The notes beneath the pieces are model-generated. The model was not told where the DNA came from. It made no database searches and saw only the letters and a list, made by a program, of their open reading frames with translations. A DNA stretch of 64,000 bases from Tolypothrix sp. NIES-4075 (GTDB lineage Bacteria; Cyanobacteriota; Cyanobacteriia; Cyanobacteriales; Nostocaceae): positions 469,666-533,665 of the forward strand of contig NZ_BDUC01000003.1 of NCBI RefSeq assembly GCF_002218085.1. Reading direction: 5' to 3'. How positions within the stretch are numbered: position 1 is the stretch's first letter; each line of letters begins with the position of its first letter. Positions 37,613 through 46,233 of the stretch are shown one piece after another. A program made the position numbers and the translations under genes.

Positions 37613-38578
37613 ATGGCTTTAAGTATCGAGTCCGCTCAAAATATTTTCTCTAACACTCAAGTTCCTAGCCCAATTCCAGCTACCATCGCGTTGTTCGATC
37701 AACTAGGCGTTGACGATCAACTAGCGTATCTCTGGTATGCTTACACAGAAATGGGTAAGACAATTACCCCCGCAGCTCCTGGAGCAGCACGCTTGCAATT
37801 AGCGGAAGGTTTGCTCAACCAAATTAAGCAGATGTCCAAAGAAGAGCAAACCCAAGTCATGCGCGAACTTGCTAGCCGTGCTGACACTCCAATTAGCCGT
37901 TCTTATGGTTTCTTCAGTGTAAACACCAAGCTGGCTTTTTGGTACGAGTTAGGCGAGTTGATGAAACAGGGTCTTGTGGCTCCCATCCCCAGCGGCTATC
38001 AAATGTCCCCTGGTGTGCAAGTAGTGCTAGAAGCTACCAAGAAGCTGGATGCAGGTCAGCAAATTACCGTACTGCGTAACACTGTAGTAGATATGGGATT
38101 TGATACATCTGCTATAGGTCCAAGTAGTTCCAAACCTGCTGCGGAACCTGCGTTTAAACGTAGCGCTCCTCCTGTTACTTCAGTCAAGATTGAAGGTATC
38201 ACAGAACCTGCTGTATTGGGCTACATTGAAGCGATGAACGCAGATAAATTTGATGCGGCTATTGCTTTGTTTACTCCCGATGGTGCCCTGCAACCCCCAT
38301 TCCAGAAGCCGATAGTCGGTCATGAGGCGATCGCTAAATACATGCGCGAAGAAGCCCAAGGACTGAACATGATGCCAAAGCAAGGTATCAGCGAAGTTCT
38401 ACCAGATGGTTCTAAGCAACTGAAAATCACAGGTGTGGTACAAACACCTTGGTTTGGCGTCACCGTGGGTATGAATATTGCTTGGCGGTTCTTAATCAAT
38501 CCCCAAGGTAAGATTTTCTTTGTGGCGATCGATATGCTAGCATCTCCCGAAGAACTCATGAACCTACGTCGCGTTTAG
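37613..38578 (+). CDS. ocp: orange carotenoid protein
   Basis: The 321-residue photoactive protein quenches phycobilisome excitation energy under strong light. The N-terminal helical domain carries the carotenoid tunnel residues (Tyr44, Trp110 region LAFWYELGELM) and ITVLRN, which holds the interface Arg155. The C-terminal NTF2-like domain has Tyr204 and Trp291 (equivalents of Tyr201/Trp288 that bond the keto group), QTPWFG and AWRFLINPQGKIFF. The linker (residues about 164-190) is Ser/Pro/Ala-rich and unlike OCP1. GGAG at 37599 sets the start at MALSIES. No frp gene lies next to it. Confidence 0.96.
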   Translation: MALSIESAQNIFSNTQVPSPIPATIALFDQLGVDDQLAYLWYAYTEMGKTITPAAPGAARLQLAEGLLNQIKQMSKEEQTQVMRELASRADTPISRSYGFFSVNTKLAFWYELGELMKQGLVAPIPSGYQMSPGVQVVLEATKKLDAGQQITVLRNTVVDMGFDTSAIGPSSSKPAAEPAFKRSAPPVTSVKIEGITEPAVLGYIEAMNADKFDAAIALFTPDGALQPPFQKPIVGHEAIAKYMREEAQGLNMMPKQGISEVLPDGSKQLKITGVVQTPWFGVTVGMNIAWRFLINPQGKIFFVAIDMLASPEELMNLRRV

Positions 38579-38588
38579 AAATAAATTT

Positions 38589-38619
38589 AGGGTGGGCAAT
38601 AATGCCCACCCTAGCTTTT
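38589..38619 (+). terminator. ocp terminator
   Basis: AGGGTGGGC pairs exactly with GCCCACCCT over a 6-base loop, then AGCTTTT. It starts 11 bases after the ocp stop. Confidence 0.85.
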
Positions 38620-38678
38620 GAAGGGCAGAAGAAGAAGCGGTCAATTCTATTCGGGGGAATTCAAAAAAAGTAACTTTT

Positions 38679-39038
38679 TTAGCGCTCAATTAGTCTGGCT
38701 GAATCACGTCTTGCGTTCCAGACACAAATTATATTACCGTCTCCTCTTCCATAACGGTCTCCTCTTCCATAACGGTCTCCCCTTCCATAACGGTCTCCTC
38801 TTCCATAACGGTCTCCTCCTTCATAACCCCGATTCCGAATGCTGTAGACATAACGATAACTGACAAGCCGCCCATTTTGGTAAACAGGTTCGCCACCTCG
38901 CCTAGCAACTACCGAATAACCATTTTCGTTGATAAGTCTATCGCAAGTAATCTCGCCATTTGCAGCCTGAGCGGGGAATGTAGGTATCATACCTAAACAC
39001 AGGGCAGCGGCAGTCAATAAAAGTTTTGTGCGTTTCAT
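38679..39038 (-). CDS. secreted small protein with GDRYGR repeats
   Basis: The 119-residue protein has a Sec signal peptide (MKRTKLLLTAAALCLGMIPT, FPAQA|A). A short conserved region follows (ITCDRLINENGYSVVARRGG, with a Cys that may pair with the late Cys in IICVWNAR). A tandem run of GDRYGR hexapeptides lies between. It is probably periplasmic or extracellular. No enzyme motif is seen. The repeats match the 18-bp DNA array at 38738-38827. Confidence 0.75.
   Translation of the reverse strand: MKRTKLLLTAAALCLGMIPTFPAQAANGEITCDRLINENGYSVVARRGGEPVYQNGRLVSYRYVYSIRNRGYEGGDRYGRGDRYGRGDRYGRGDRYGRGDGNIICVWNARRDSARLIER
38738..38827 (-). repeat. five 18-bp tandem units coding GDRYGR
   Basis: Plus-strand unit GGTCTCCTCTTCCATAAC repeats five times, the first and last with small changes. 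The period is a multiple of three, so copy number can change without loss of frame. Confidence 0.9.
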
Positions 39039-39768
39039 GGTTTTATATCCTTCCTGAAAAGCTGAAATTTAAATTAAAAATATCTGATAACTCACTTTCA
39101 GTTGAGGCTTGCTCAATTCAAGCCATGCTAATTATAGAAGCTAGACTTGCATCAGCACATCAATCGAAGGTCATGATCTAAACATGACTTTAATCATGTT
39201 TTTCTATTTAAAAGCACGTCTTGGCTTTTATTTTTTATTTTTTATTTAGAATTAGAGGGCAGGGTGCCGTACTCTCGCTTATATCGCACCTTATCTGTTA
39301 ATAAGTACCGACAATACGGTTAGTTAACGAGCGATCGCGCTTTTATGACTTTTGCATTTGAAATCATCTCTGCTCACCAGATATATCGCCATTCAGGTGA
39401 ATCTTATTACCGTCACTGGACTTTTTTGATTGGTAAGCTGCTTTCACCGAAGCATAAAAGTTAGTGACCATTATCTGAAATTTCTGAAGCTATTCCCTAT
39501 CTTCAGCAACTGCTGACTCATCCAAATTTGACACTCTCCCCTTTATAAAAGGGGGGGATTCTTGGTTCGGTGACTCGCCGTTGCAAAAAGTGATGCAGAT
39601 TTAGATAGTTTACGAAAAAACAAGCGTTTTCAGGCAATTTTGCAAGGTAAATTTTAACTTGAAGGGGGACTGGGGACTAGGGACTGGGAACTAGAAAAAC
39701 TCAATTAATTCTTTTGTGACTCCTCATTCCGCAATCCCTAATCCCTAATCCCTAATCCCTAGTCCCAA
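39039..39768. other. 730-base spacer
   Basis: No gene is supported. A 39-codon frame at 39346-39465 (MTFAFEIISAHQIYRHSGES...) and a trailing frame reading LSEISEAIPYLQQLLTH look like remnants. It ends in GGGACTGGG/CTAATCC heptad arrays (about 39664-39768) that face each other as inverted repeats. Confidence 0.45.
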
Positions 39769-40581
39769 TCACCATCCCAAACTCGTAGGCTGTTCGTAAA
39801 CGCGCTTCAAAGTATTTACATCTCTAGCAGAAATGGGCGGCGGGTTGCGGACTTGCGAAAAGTATAAAGCATCACTTTGCATCGGACTATGACCCCAAAT
39901 TCCCAGCGCATGACCGAATTCGTGGCGGGCGGCTGCGGTAAGATAATTACCAGTCTGGGTAGGACTCAGCAATATCGTGAAGCGGTGAGATAAAACTTTA
40001 TCCTTGCTGGTGTATAACTCGTAAGTGGTTAGTGCTGATCGCGCACGCGGAATGTTGCTATTAGGCGACTTCTGGAGAGGTGGGGCTTTTCGCAAAATTG
40101 TAATATTAGCAACTTCCGGCTTTTCTACTACCGCCAAAGGTAAATAAACACTCCACTCTTGCACTGCTTGCAGGACGGTATTAACCCATGTTTGAGCCTG
40201 TTCGCTGCTAATTTTTTTCGGTGTTTCTACGTAAAATTTAATTGGAAAATTTGACCAAATTAAATAACCTACTTCAGTCAATTTAACTTCAGAAAAGTAA
40301 TCGCCGCTGTTAGTGCTGTCTTTCCACTGTAGCAGCGTCGGCGGTAGCGGATGAGGTTTTGGGACAGAAAAGGAAAGAGGAGTTTTTGTCAAGATGCCAT
40401 TTTGTGCTAGGCTGGCGTTGTTTTGGAAGTTAGTAAAAATGACTAACAGCCCTGTGCCAATAGCTAAGGCAAGAGCTGTAATTAAACGTAAAATATTCTT
40501 CGTAGTGAGCGGTTTACCGCTCATATCTTCGCTTTTAAGGGCTGAAGCCCTTACTACGAACTTCCGTTTATTTATGCCCAT
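39769..40581 (-). CDS. matrixin-type zinc metalloprotease with repeat-derived N-terminus
   Basis: The 270-residue protein has the metzincin zinc site AARHEFGHALGIWGHS (HExxHxxGxxxH) with YFSQVRNPPPIS after it. A hydrophobic segment (LRLITALALAIGTGLLVIFT, residues about 31-50) suggests an anchored or secreted enzyme facing the periplasm. Residues 9-27 are encoded by a copy of the paired-palindrome repeat. M20 (40524), also inside the repeat, is an alternative start. The original gene probably began MGINKRKF and joined directly to KNILRL. Confidence 0.8.
   Translation of the reverse strand: MGINKRKFVVRASALKSEDMSGKPLTTKNILRLITALALAIGTGLLVIFTNFQNNASLAQNGILTKTPLSFSVPKPHPLPPTLLQWKDSTNSGDYFSEVKLTEVGYLIWSNFPIKFYVETPKKISSEQAQTWVNTVLQAVQEWSVYLPLAVVEKPEVANITILRKAPPLQKSPNSNIPRARSALTTYELYTSKDKVLSHRFTILLSPTQTGNYLTAAARHEFGHALGIWGHSPMQSDALYFSQVRNPPPISARDVNTLKRVYEQPTSLGW
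40501..40558 (-). repeat. paired-palindrome repeat, copy D, inside a gene
   Basis: Same orientation as copy C, with AGCGGTTTACCGCT and AAGGGCTGAAGCCCTT inside CGTAGT/ACTACG ends. It lies in frame in the 5' part of the metalloprotease gene. Confidence 0.85.
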
Positions 40582-40636
40582 CGACTTATACTTTTTCGAG
40601 TTTTGGGCATAGGGCGTTAAGTTATTCTCCTCATCC

Positions 40637-40870
40637 TTATTTAGGCAGCCAACCAGCGCTTAAAACTACGGTTAAACCGAGGAAAATTACCGTAAGTGTC
40701 CAGGTAACTCGGTTAAGTGTGGTTTCTGCACTTTTGGTGCTGCTAAACAATTGAGCCTGTCCGCCAATGGCAGCAACGCCATCGCCTTTCGGACTATGCA
40801 GCAATACTAAAATAATCAAACCAACGGCGGAAAATGCCCAGATGCCTTGCACAATATTACTAACGGTCAT
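40637..40870 (-). CDS. secG: preprotein translocase subunit SecG
   Basis: The 77-residue membrane protein has two hydrophobic helices (IWAFSAVGLIILVLLHS and LTVIFLGLTVVLSAGWL) joined by the SecG loop SPKGDGVAAIGGQAQLFSST. It assists the SecYE channel. It lies between the metalloprotease and gpmI genes, all on minus, with TTAGGAG arrays just upstream. Confidence 0.92.
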   Translation of the reverse strand: MTVSNIVQGIWAFSAVGLIILVLLHSPKGDGVAAIGGQAQLFSSTKSAETTLNRVTWTLTVIFLGLTVVLSAGWLPK

Positions 40871-40883
40871 GGTAGGAATTTAA

Positions 40884-40975
40884 AGAGTTAGGAGTTAGGA
40901 GTTAGGAGTTAGGAGTTAGGAGTTAGGATGAGCAAAAAATTATTAATTCTTAACTCATCACTCATAACTCCTAAC
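40884..40975. repeat. TTAGGAG array with inverted partner
   Basis: About six tandem GTTAGGA heptads at 40885-40927 face AACTCCTAAC-type inverse units ending near 40975. The spacer between gpmI and secG could therefore form one long hairpin. Confidence 0.85.
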
Positions 40976-40979
40976 TTTT

Positions 40980-42578
40980 TTACAGTCCAACTGGCGCGGG
41001 AGTGCGTTTTAATTGCACTTCATACTCAGCATTTTGGAGTAGCGATCGCCCTGTCATTTCTGGTGGAATCGGCAGCTGTAAAATCTCCAGAATTGTCGGG
41101 GCAATGTCGGCTAGCTTACCATCGCTTCGCAGGCTAACATTTGTACCATGTCCGGGGATTTTTGCACCTTCTCCTTCTAACAGAATTAAGGGGACTGGAT
41201 TGGTGGTGTGAGCTGTCCAAGGATTGCCCGCATCATCTAGCATATGCTCTGCGTTACCGTGGTCGGCGGTAATAATTGCTGTACCTCCGGCTTTGCCGAT
41301 GCTCTCTAGAAGGCGTCCCAAACATCGATCAACGGTTTCCAGTGCTTTAATCGTAGCGTCTATTTGACCAGTATGCCCTACCATGTCTGGGTTGGCATAA
41401 TTAATTACAATTAGCGAGTAAATTTTCTTTTCGATGGCGGCGATCGCTACCTCTGTTAATGGTGCTGCTGACATCGCCGGCGCTTTGTCGTAGGTCGCTA
41501 CCATTGGACTGCTGACCAGTTCCCGGTCTTCGCCGGGAAAAGGTTCTTCCAAACCGCCGTTGAAGAAGTAGGTGACGTGAGCGTATTTTTCTGTTTCCGA
41601 GGTGCGAAACTGCTTTAAATCATGATTGGCAATTACTTCCCCCAGAATATTACTGAGATTCTGAGGTTCAAAGGCTACAGCAACTGGTAATTCTGGGTCG
41701 TATTGAGTAAAGGTAGCAAACGACAGTGGCGCGATTTGCTGTCTTTCAAAGCCGTTAAAATGAGGATTAACAAATGCTTGCGTCAGTTGTCTGGCGCGAT
41801 CGGGGCGGAAGTTAAAGAATATCACTCCATCGCCTTGGGCTACTGCACCTGGAGCAATGCGTATCGGTAAAATGAATTCGTCGGTAACACCTTCGGCGTA
41901 AGATGCTTGTATGACTTCCACAGCCTTACGACCGTCACCCGCGCCATCTTGTGTCATGACATCGTAGGCGCGTTTGACTCGATCCCAGCGGCGATCGCGA
42001 TCCATTGCGTAATAGCGACCGCTGAGGGTGGCTATGCGTCCAACGCCGATGCGGTCAATGTAATTTTGCAGTAACCCAATTGCTTGTACACCCTCTTTTG
42101 GGGTGGTGTCACGACCGTCGGTGATGGCGTGGATGCAAATTTCGTCAAGTCCTTGACCTTTGGCTAAGTCAAGTAATCCAAACAAATGCGACAGGTGCGA
42201 GTGTACCCCACCCTCGGAACAAAGCCCGACTATATGCAGCTTGCCATTTCGACTGCGGACTTCCTGGCAAATTTTGACCAGTGCGGGGTTGCGTTGGATG
42301 GAACCGTCTTCGACAGCATCGGAAATGCGGACTAATTCTTGTGGTACAACTCGTCCAGCGCCGATGTTCAAATGACCAACTTCTGAGTTGCCCATTTGAC
42401 CCTCTGGCAATCCCACAGCTTTTCCGGATGTGTGGATGAGGGTATGCGGATAAGCTGCCCATAAGCTTTGCATTACGGGAGTTTTGGCAGCGGCGATCGC
42501 GTTTCCTCGTGTTTCCTCGCAGTAGCCCCATCCGTCTAAAATGACAAGCACCACGGGAGCAACAGGTGCCTTGGTCAT
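40980..42578 (-). CDS. gpmI: cofactor-independent phosphoglycerate mutase
   Basis: The 532-residue enzyme interconverts 3- and 2-phosphoglycerate in glycolysis using two Mn ions. Visible motifs are VVLVILDGWGYCEETRGNAI (first metal Asp), MGNSEVGHLNIGAGRVV with the catalytic Ser, HAITDGRDTTP, RYYAMDRDRRWDR and ITADHGNAEHM (second metal cluster). The start MTKAPVAPV at 42578 gives the usual length; an upstream extension is not homologous in style. It has AAAGGG as ribosome binding site. Confidence 0.96.
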   Translation of the reverse strand: MTKAPVAPVVLVILDGWGYCEETRGNAIAAAKTPVMQSLWAAYPHTLIHTSGKAVGLPEGQMGNSEVGHLNIGAGRVVPQELVRISDAVEDGSIQRNPALVKICQEVRSRNGKLHIVGLCSEGGVHSHLSHLFGLLDLAKGQGLDEICIHAITDGRDTTPKEGVQAIGLLQNYIDRIGVGRIATLSGRYYAMDRDRRWDRVKRAYDVMTQDGAGDGRKAVEVIQASYAEGVTDEFILPIRIAPGAVAQGDGVIFFNFRPDRARQLTQAFVNPHFNGFERQQIAPLSFATFTQYDPELPVAVAFEPQNLSNILGEVIANHDLKQFRTSETEKYAHVTYFFNGGLEEPFPGEDRELVSSPMVATYDKAPAMSAAPLTEVAIAAIEKKIYSLIVINYANPDMVGHTGQIDATIKALETVDRCLGRLLESIGKAGGTAIITADHGNAEHMLDDAGNPWTAHTTNPVPLILLEGEGAKIPGHGTNVSLRSDGKLADIAPTILEILQLPIPPEMTGRSLLQNAEYEVQLKRTPAPVGL

Positions 42579-42734
42579 AATAAAATTGCCCTTTACTTTT
42601 TGTAATACCCGAATGATACCACTGCTACTCACCGCTGCAAGTGAATTTCTGCTTATTAACTTTATTTATGACAGAATTACGATTTTTTTTAACATTTTTT
42701 AAATTTGAATAATTTTTCCTGATTTTTTGTGGTT

Positions 42735-42848
42735 AATGTGGTTGGTTGTTGGTTGTGATTTGTGAGTTATGAGTTGTAAAAAGGATAACCACTATCCACC
42801 ATCAACTAACCACTAACAACTAACCACTAACAACTAACCACTCTCAAT
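42735..42848. repeat. GGTTGTT / AACTAACCACT heptad arrays
   Basis: Short TTGGTTG-type units followed by inverse AACAACTAACCACT units fill the spacer before the ABC-F stop codon. Confidence 0.75.
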
Positions 42849-42851
42849 CCC

Positions 42852-44546
42852 TCATTTCCTTTTGCCGCCGGCTTTTGCAGCTTTTGCGGCTTTTTTTGCG
42901 GCTTTTTCAGCGGCGATCGCTTCTAAGCGAGCTTGTTCTTTTTCTTCGGCAATTTTATCGAGATAGTAATGATAATCCCCTAGATAGACGCGGAATTCAC
43001 CATCGCGGATTTCGACGATTTTATTTGCTACCTGAGAAATAAAATAACGGTCGTGAGAAACGACAATTACAGTGCCATCATAATTTTGGATTGCTTCTTC
43101 CAGCATTTCTTTTGCTGGGATATCAAGATGGTTTGTCGGCTCATCTAAAATGAGTAAATTTGCTGGACGTAAAAGCATTTTCGCTAATGCTAAACGCGCT
43201 TTTTCTCCCCCACTTAATGCAGCCACAGATTTCAACACTGTGTCACCAGAAAACAAAAAGCGTCCCAACAGCGTGCGGACTTCTTCATTTTTCCAGTCGG
43301 GAACTTCATCATGGATGGTTTCCATGACAGTTTTCTTTAAATCCAAAGCTTCGGCTTGATTTTGCTCAAAGTAACCGGGAATAACGTTGTGATCGCCTAA
43401 GTGAACAGTACCTTCTGTGGGTTTTTCACTACCCGTAATCAAGCGCAGGAGAGTAGATTTACCGGCACCGTTTGGACCGAGAAAAGCGATGCGATCGCCT
43501 CTTTCAATTAAAAGATTTGCGCCTAAAAAGAGAATTTTATCATCATAGATATGAGTTAAATCTTTAATTTCCACTACCTCGCGTCCGCTGCGGGGTGCGG
43601 GGGGAAAGCGGAAGTGCAAAGTTCTGACACCAGCTACAGGTGCTTCAATGCGTTCAATTTTTTCAAGTTGTTTTTCGCGGCTTTTTGCTTGAGTACTGCG
43701 GGTAGCACTAGCGCGGAATCTGTCAACAAACGTTTGCTGTTTTTCTAGTTCTTTCTGTTGACGTTCGTAAGCGCTAAGTTGCGCTTGTTGACTTTCGGCT
43801 TTTTGTTGCAGGTAGGCGGAGTAGTTGCCGAGGTAATAACTAGAGACACCGCGTTCTGTTTCTACAATTTGGGTGCAGAGGCGATCTAAAAATTCCCGGT
43901 CATGAGATACTATTACCATCGGGGTAGTCAGCCCTTTGAGGTAATTTTCTAACCATTCGATGGTTTCTAAGTCCAGATGGTTGGTAGGTTCGTCCAGCAG
44001 CAATAAGTCAGGTTTTTGCAGCAGGATTTTACCCAAACTCATCCGCATTTGCCAACCGCCACTAAAAGCACTTACCAGGCGATCGCTATCACCGCCATCA
44101 AAACCCATTTCTGGCAGAATTTTGTCAATTTTTGCCTCTAATCCATAGCCATCAAGCGCTTCAAACTGCCTTTGGAGACGATCCATTTTATCGATCAGTT
44201 TGTTTAACTGGTCTGGAGTTGCCGTTTCCATTTCCCGATGCACCTGTGATAAAGCTTCATTAACTTTGTTTGCTTCGACAAAGGCACGCCAAAATTCTTC
44301 TTTAACAGTACGGCTGGGATCTACTTCAAATTCTTGGTTGAGGTAAGCTATGTGTAAGCTAGAAGGACGAATAATTTCGCCAGCGGTGGGTTCGATTTCG
44401 CCGGCGATGATTTTCAATTGGGTAGATTTTCCGGCACCGTTGACACCCACCAAGCCGATGCGATCGCCAACTTTGACTTCCCAGTTGACATCCTTTAGAA
44501 TTTCGCCTGTAGGGTAAATTTTACTGATATGTTCAAGTCGCAGCAT
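42852..44546 (-). CDS. ABC-F family ATPase
   Basis: The 564-residue protein has two ABC modules and no membrane segments. Module 1 has Walker A GVNGAGKST, signature FSGGWQMR and Walker B LLLLDEPTNHLD. The ABC-F linker (AYERQQKELEKQQTFVDRFR) follows. Module 2 has Walker A GPNGAGKST, signature LSGGEKARLAL and Walker B LLILDEPTNHLD. A Lys/Ala-rich basic tail (KKAAKAAKAGGKRK) probably touches rRNA. ABC-F proteins act on the ribosome E site; whether this is a housekeeping or antibiotic-protection type is not evident. Confidence 0.93.
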   Translation of the reverse strand: MLRLEHISKIYPTGEILKDVNWEVKVGDRIGLVGVNGAGKSTQLKIIAGEIEPTAGEIIRPSSLHIAYLNQEFEVDPSRTVKEEFWRAFVEANKVNEALSQVHREMETATPDQLNKLIDKMDRLQRQFEALDGYGLEAKIDKILPEMGFDGGDSDRLVSAFSGGWQMRMSLGKILLQKPDLLLLDEPTNHLDLETIEWLENYLKGLTTPMVIVSHDREFLDRLCTQIVETERGVSSYYLGNYSAYLQQKAESQQAQLSAYERQQKELEKQQTFVDRFRASATRSTQAKSREKQLEKIERIEAPVAGVRTLHFRFPPAPRSGREVVEIKDLTHIYDDKILFLGANLLIERGDRIAFLGPNGAGKSTLLRLITGSEKPTEGTVHLGDHNVIPGYFEQNQAEALDLKKTVMETIHDEVPDWKNEEVRTLLGRFLFSGDTVLKSVAALSGGEKARLALAKMLLRPANLLILDEPTNHLDIPAKEMLEEAIQNYDGTVIVVSHDRYFISQVANKIVEIRDGEFRVYLGDYHYYLDKIAEEKEQARLEAIAAEKAAKKAAKAAKAGGKRK

Positions 44547-44671
44547 GAGAGTGTCTCTAGGGTAGGGAATGGGTAACAGAGGCGCAGAAGCTCACGCCGT
44601 GTCCAAATATTAACAAAATTTAACTACATATTTCGTATTGATTCTTGGCATAAAGAGAAGATTTTCAAAGG

Positions 44672-45273
44672 CTATTGCGCTGCTTGCGTTACTTCTTCAA
44701 CACTCAAGCCTAATTCTTGTGCGACTTGTTCCACACTTAAGCCTAGTTTTAACATCAAAGGCGCTATTCTTAACTTTTCTAAACGCGCACCTTGTTCTAT
44801 ACCTTCAAGCTTGCCTTCTGTGAAGGCTTCCTGATAAAATCTGGTTTGCTTTAACTCACTTAACCCAAACATAGCCTCTACTTCCTCCCTACTCATCCAA
44901 TGCGTCTCGTTCGCTGACTTGCGAAGAACTCGCGGTAATGTTTTATATCTCCTGTGTCTGTGCTTTGGGTTGGGTATACAACCACAGCACGCCAAACGTT
45001 TTCTGGCTTGTTTTGACGAAGATATAAACATATTTCTGCAAACAGTCAAGAGTAAATTTCTGAGTCTGGCTGAAATTGAACTTCAACAAAGTAAATTAGG
45101 TTTTCCTCTGTTTGGGTGGGGAGAAAAACTCCATCAATTTTAAATGCTGTTTGTTTAACTTAAACTGACGAAAATTGATACAAGTTGGCTTATTCTGGAG
45201 GTTCCCCGATGAGTTCAAAGAAGATGCTGGGAAATTCTTGAAATAGGCGATAAAAGATACTGTCTGTTCTCAC
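44672..45273 (-). pseudogene. decayed DUF2887 / Rpn-type nuclease gene
   Basis: Read from 45273 on minus: VRTDSIFYRLFQEFPSIFFE, then LIGEPPE with TAA, QFSSV with TAA, VKQTAFKIDGVFLPTQTEEN, FVEVQFQPDSEIYS with TGA, FAEICLYLRQNKPENVWRAV. This is the PD-(D/E)XK transposase-like nuclease family (DUF2887). In another frame the end reads REEVEAMFGLSELKQTRFYQ, then QVAQELGLSVEEVTQAAQ. At least three in-frame stops, a frame change and a missing middle part show it is dead. Confidence 0.85.
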
Positions 45274-45377
45274 AACTTAGTAGATAAAACACCCATGACA
45301 AGATTATCATGTATCGCTTGATTGAATGCGATCGCCTTCTTTATATAGCAGTCCGATCAATCAAGCGCGTGTTCAGA

Positions 45378-45414
45378 GAATATCCCCGACTTATTAAATA
45401 AGTCGGGGATATTC
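45378..45414. repeat. perfect 18-bp-arm palindrome (TCCCCGACTTATT type)
   Basis: GAATATCCCCGACTTATT and its exact inverse are separated by one base. It is a dispersed palindrome or terminator; the nearest transcripts are the dead DUF2887 gene and unknown RNAs. Confidence 0.8.
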
Positions 45415-45765
45415 AGATCGATATTTTCACAAATCAAATAGCATTGCTATAAGAAACAAGTGATTTTTAATAGTTGAAAACAATTTGTTCATCACCCGCC
45501 AAGGGTTATAAACTTCTGGCTAATAGCGAAACTCCTATAAATAAATTATCAAAATACTTATCTTTCTTTCAGTCCATTTTAATGGACTTGAGCTATTAGC
45601 CCAGTGTTGCAAGTAAATGCGATCGTCCGTATATTACCGAGGCGTTTCGCTTTTATTTACGCCTTTTTTGCTCATTTTGACCCTGGCAACCGCACTTTGT
45701 GCGGTTGGGTAGTAGGGCACTTGAGCGATCGCCTGGTCACGAGGATGCCAATTAAGCAATAAAAC

Positions 45766-45864
45766 ACCCTCCAGAGAAAAATAGGAGGGGTTGATGCTAA
45801 ACTAATTAATTGCTATTCACACCCAACTTGCAGGTCAACCATTTAGCCCTGAGTAGGCTTTTTT
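45766..45864 (+). ncRNA. candidate pseudoknotted small RNA
   Basis: CCCTCC/GGAGGG forms a hairpin (45767-45789). GGTTGA (45789-45794) can pair with TCAACC (45835-45840), and GCTAAA (45796-45801) with TTTAGC (45842-45847). These pairs cross, which is an H-type pseudoknot. AGCC/GGCT then leads to T6 (45859-45864), a small terminator. No known RNA family is recognised; this is a structural reading only. The minus strand also has a terminator-like end at 45766-45790. Confidence 0.3.
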
Positions 45865-46000
45865 CCAATTCCTTTAAAAATGGGCGAACCCGCAGATGTA
45901 AAGCTTAGTTATTGTGTTATTATTCAAACATCTCACTTCATAATTGACTGAAGTGTTAATATGGGTCTGTTGATGTTTTCGTCGCTTTCACAGCGAGTAT

Positions 46001-46034
46001 CCCCCACCTTTTGGGTGTACCGTTATGGTGGGGG
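46001..46034. other. CCCCCACC / GGTGGGGG hairpin
   Basis: Perfect 8-bp G-C stem with an 18-base loop. No gene is assigned to it. Confidence 0.5.
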
Positions 46035-46233
46035 ACTTACGCCGAAACTATTAAATTCATGACCAAATGTCTTTCTACTTAACTCTCTATTAGGTATCCA
46101 GCCCTGGAAATCTGAGAAACCTAAGAGTATTTGTAGAACTGCCGCTCGGTCAACAAATTTAATAAAAAGTTGCAACCCTTTCGGGCTAACATTTTCAGAT
46201 CGTAGGATGGATTAAGGTTGGACTAGTCCAACC

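Larger units (their letters stand above)
45274..46233. other. 960-base non-coding region with several hairpins
   Basis: No gene is supported. It holds the palindrome at 45378-45414, two GCGATCGC copies (near 45330, 45725), a candidate structured RNA at 45766-45864, a CCCCCACC/GGTGGGGG hairpin at 46001-46034, and a 33-codon frame at 45961-46062 (MGLLMFSSLSQRVSP...) over that hairpin. Confidence 0.5.

Noticed and set aside
37613..38578. Suspected loss of the OCP interface arginine
   Set aside because: Counting from the start places Arg155 in ITVLRN, so the residue is conserved.
38738..38827. Regular 18-bp repeats that could suggest a CRISPR array
   Set aside because: Units are contiguous with no spacers and encode an in-frame hexapeptide repeat.
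39346..39465. 39-codon plus-strand frame MTFAFEIISAHQIYRH...
   Set aside because: No recognised family or ribosome binding site; kept only as a possible remnant in the spacer note.
44919..45143. Plus-strand frame over the DUF2887 remnant
   Set aside because: It is a shadow of the dead nuclease gene on the other strand.
45274..46233. Group II intron, tmRNA, RNase P or SRP RNA in the gene desert
   Set aside because: None of the conserved elements (domain V, tag/T-arm, GNAR loop) could be found by eye.
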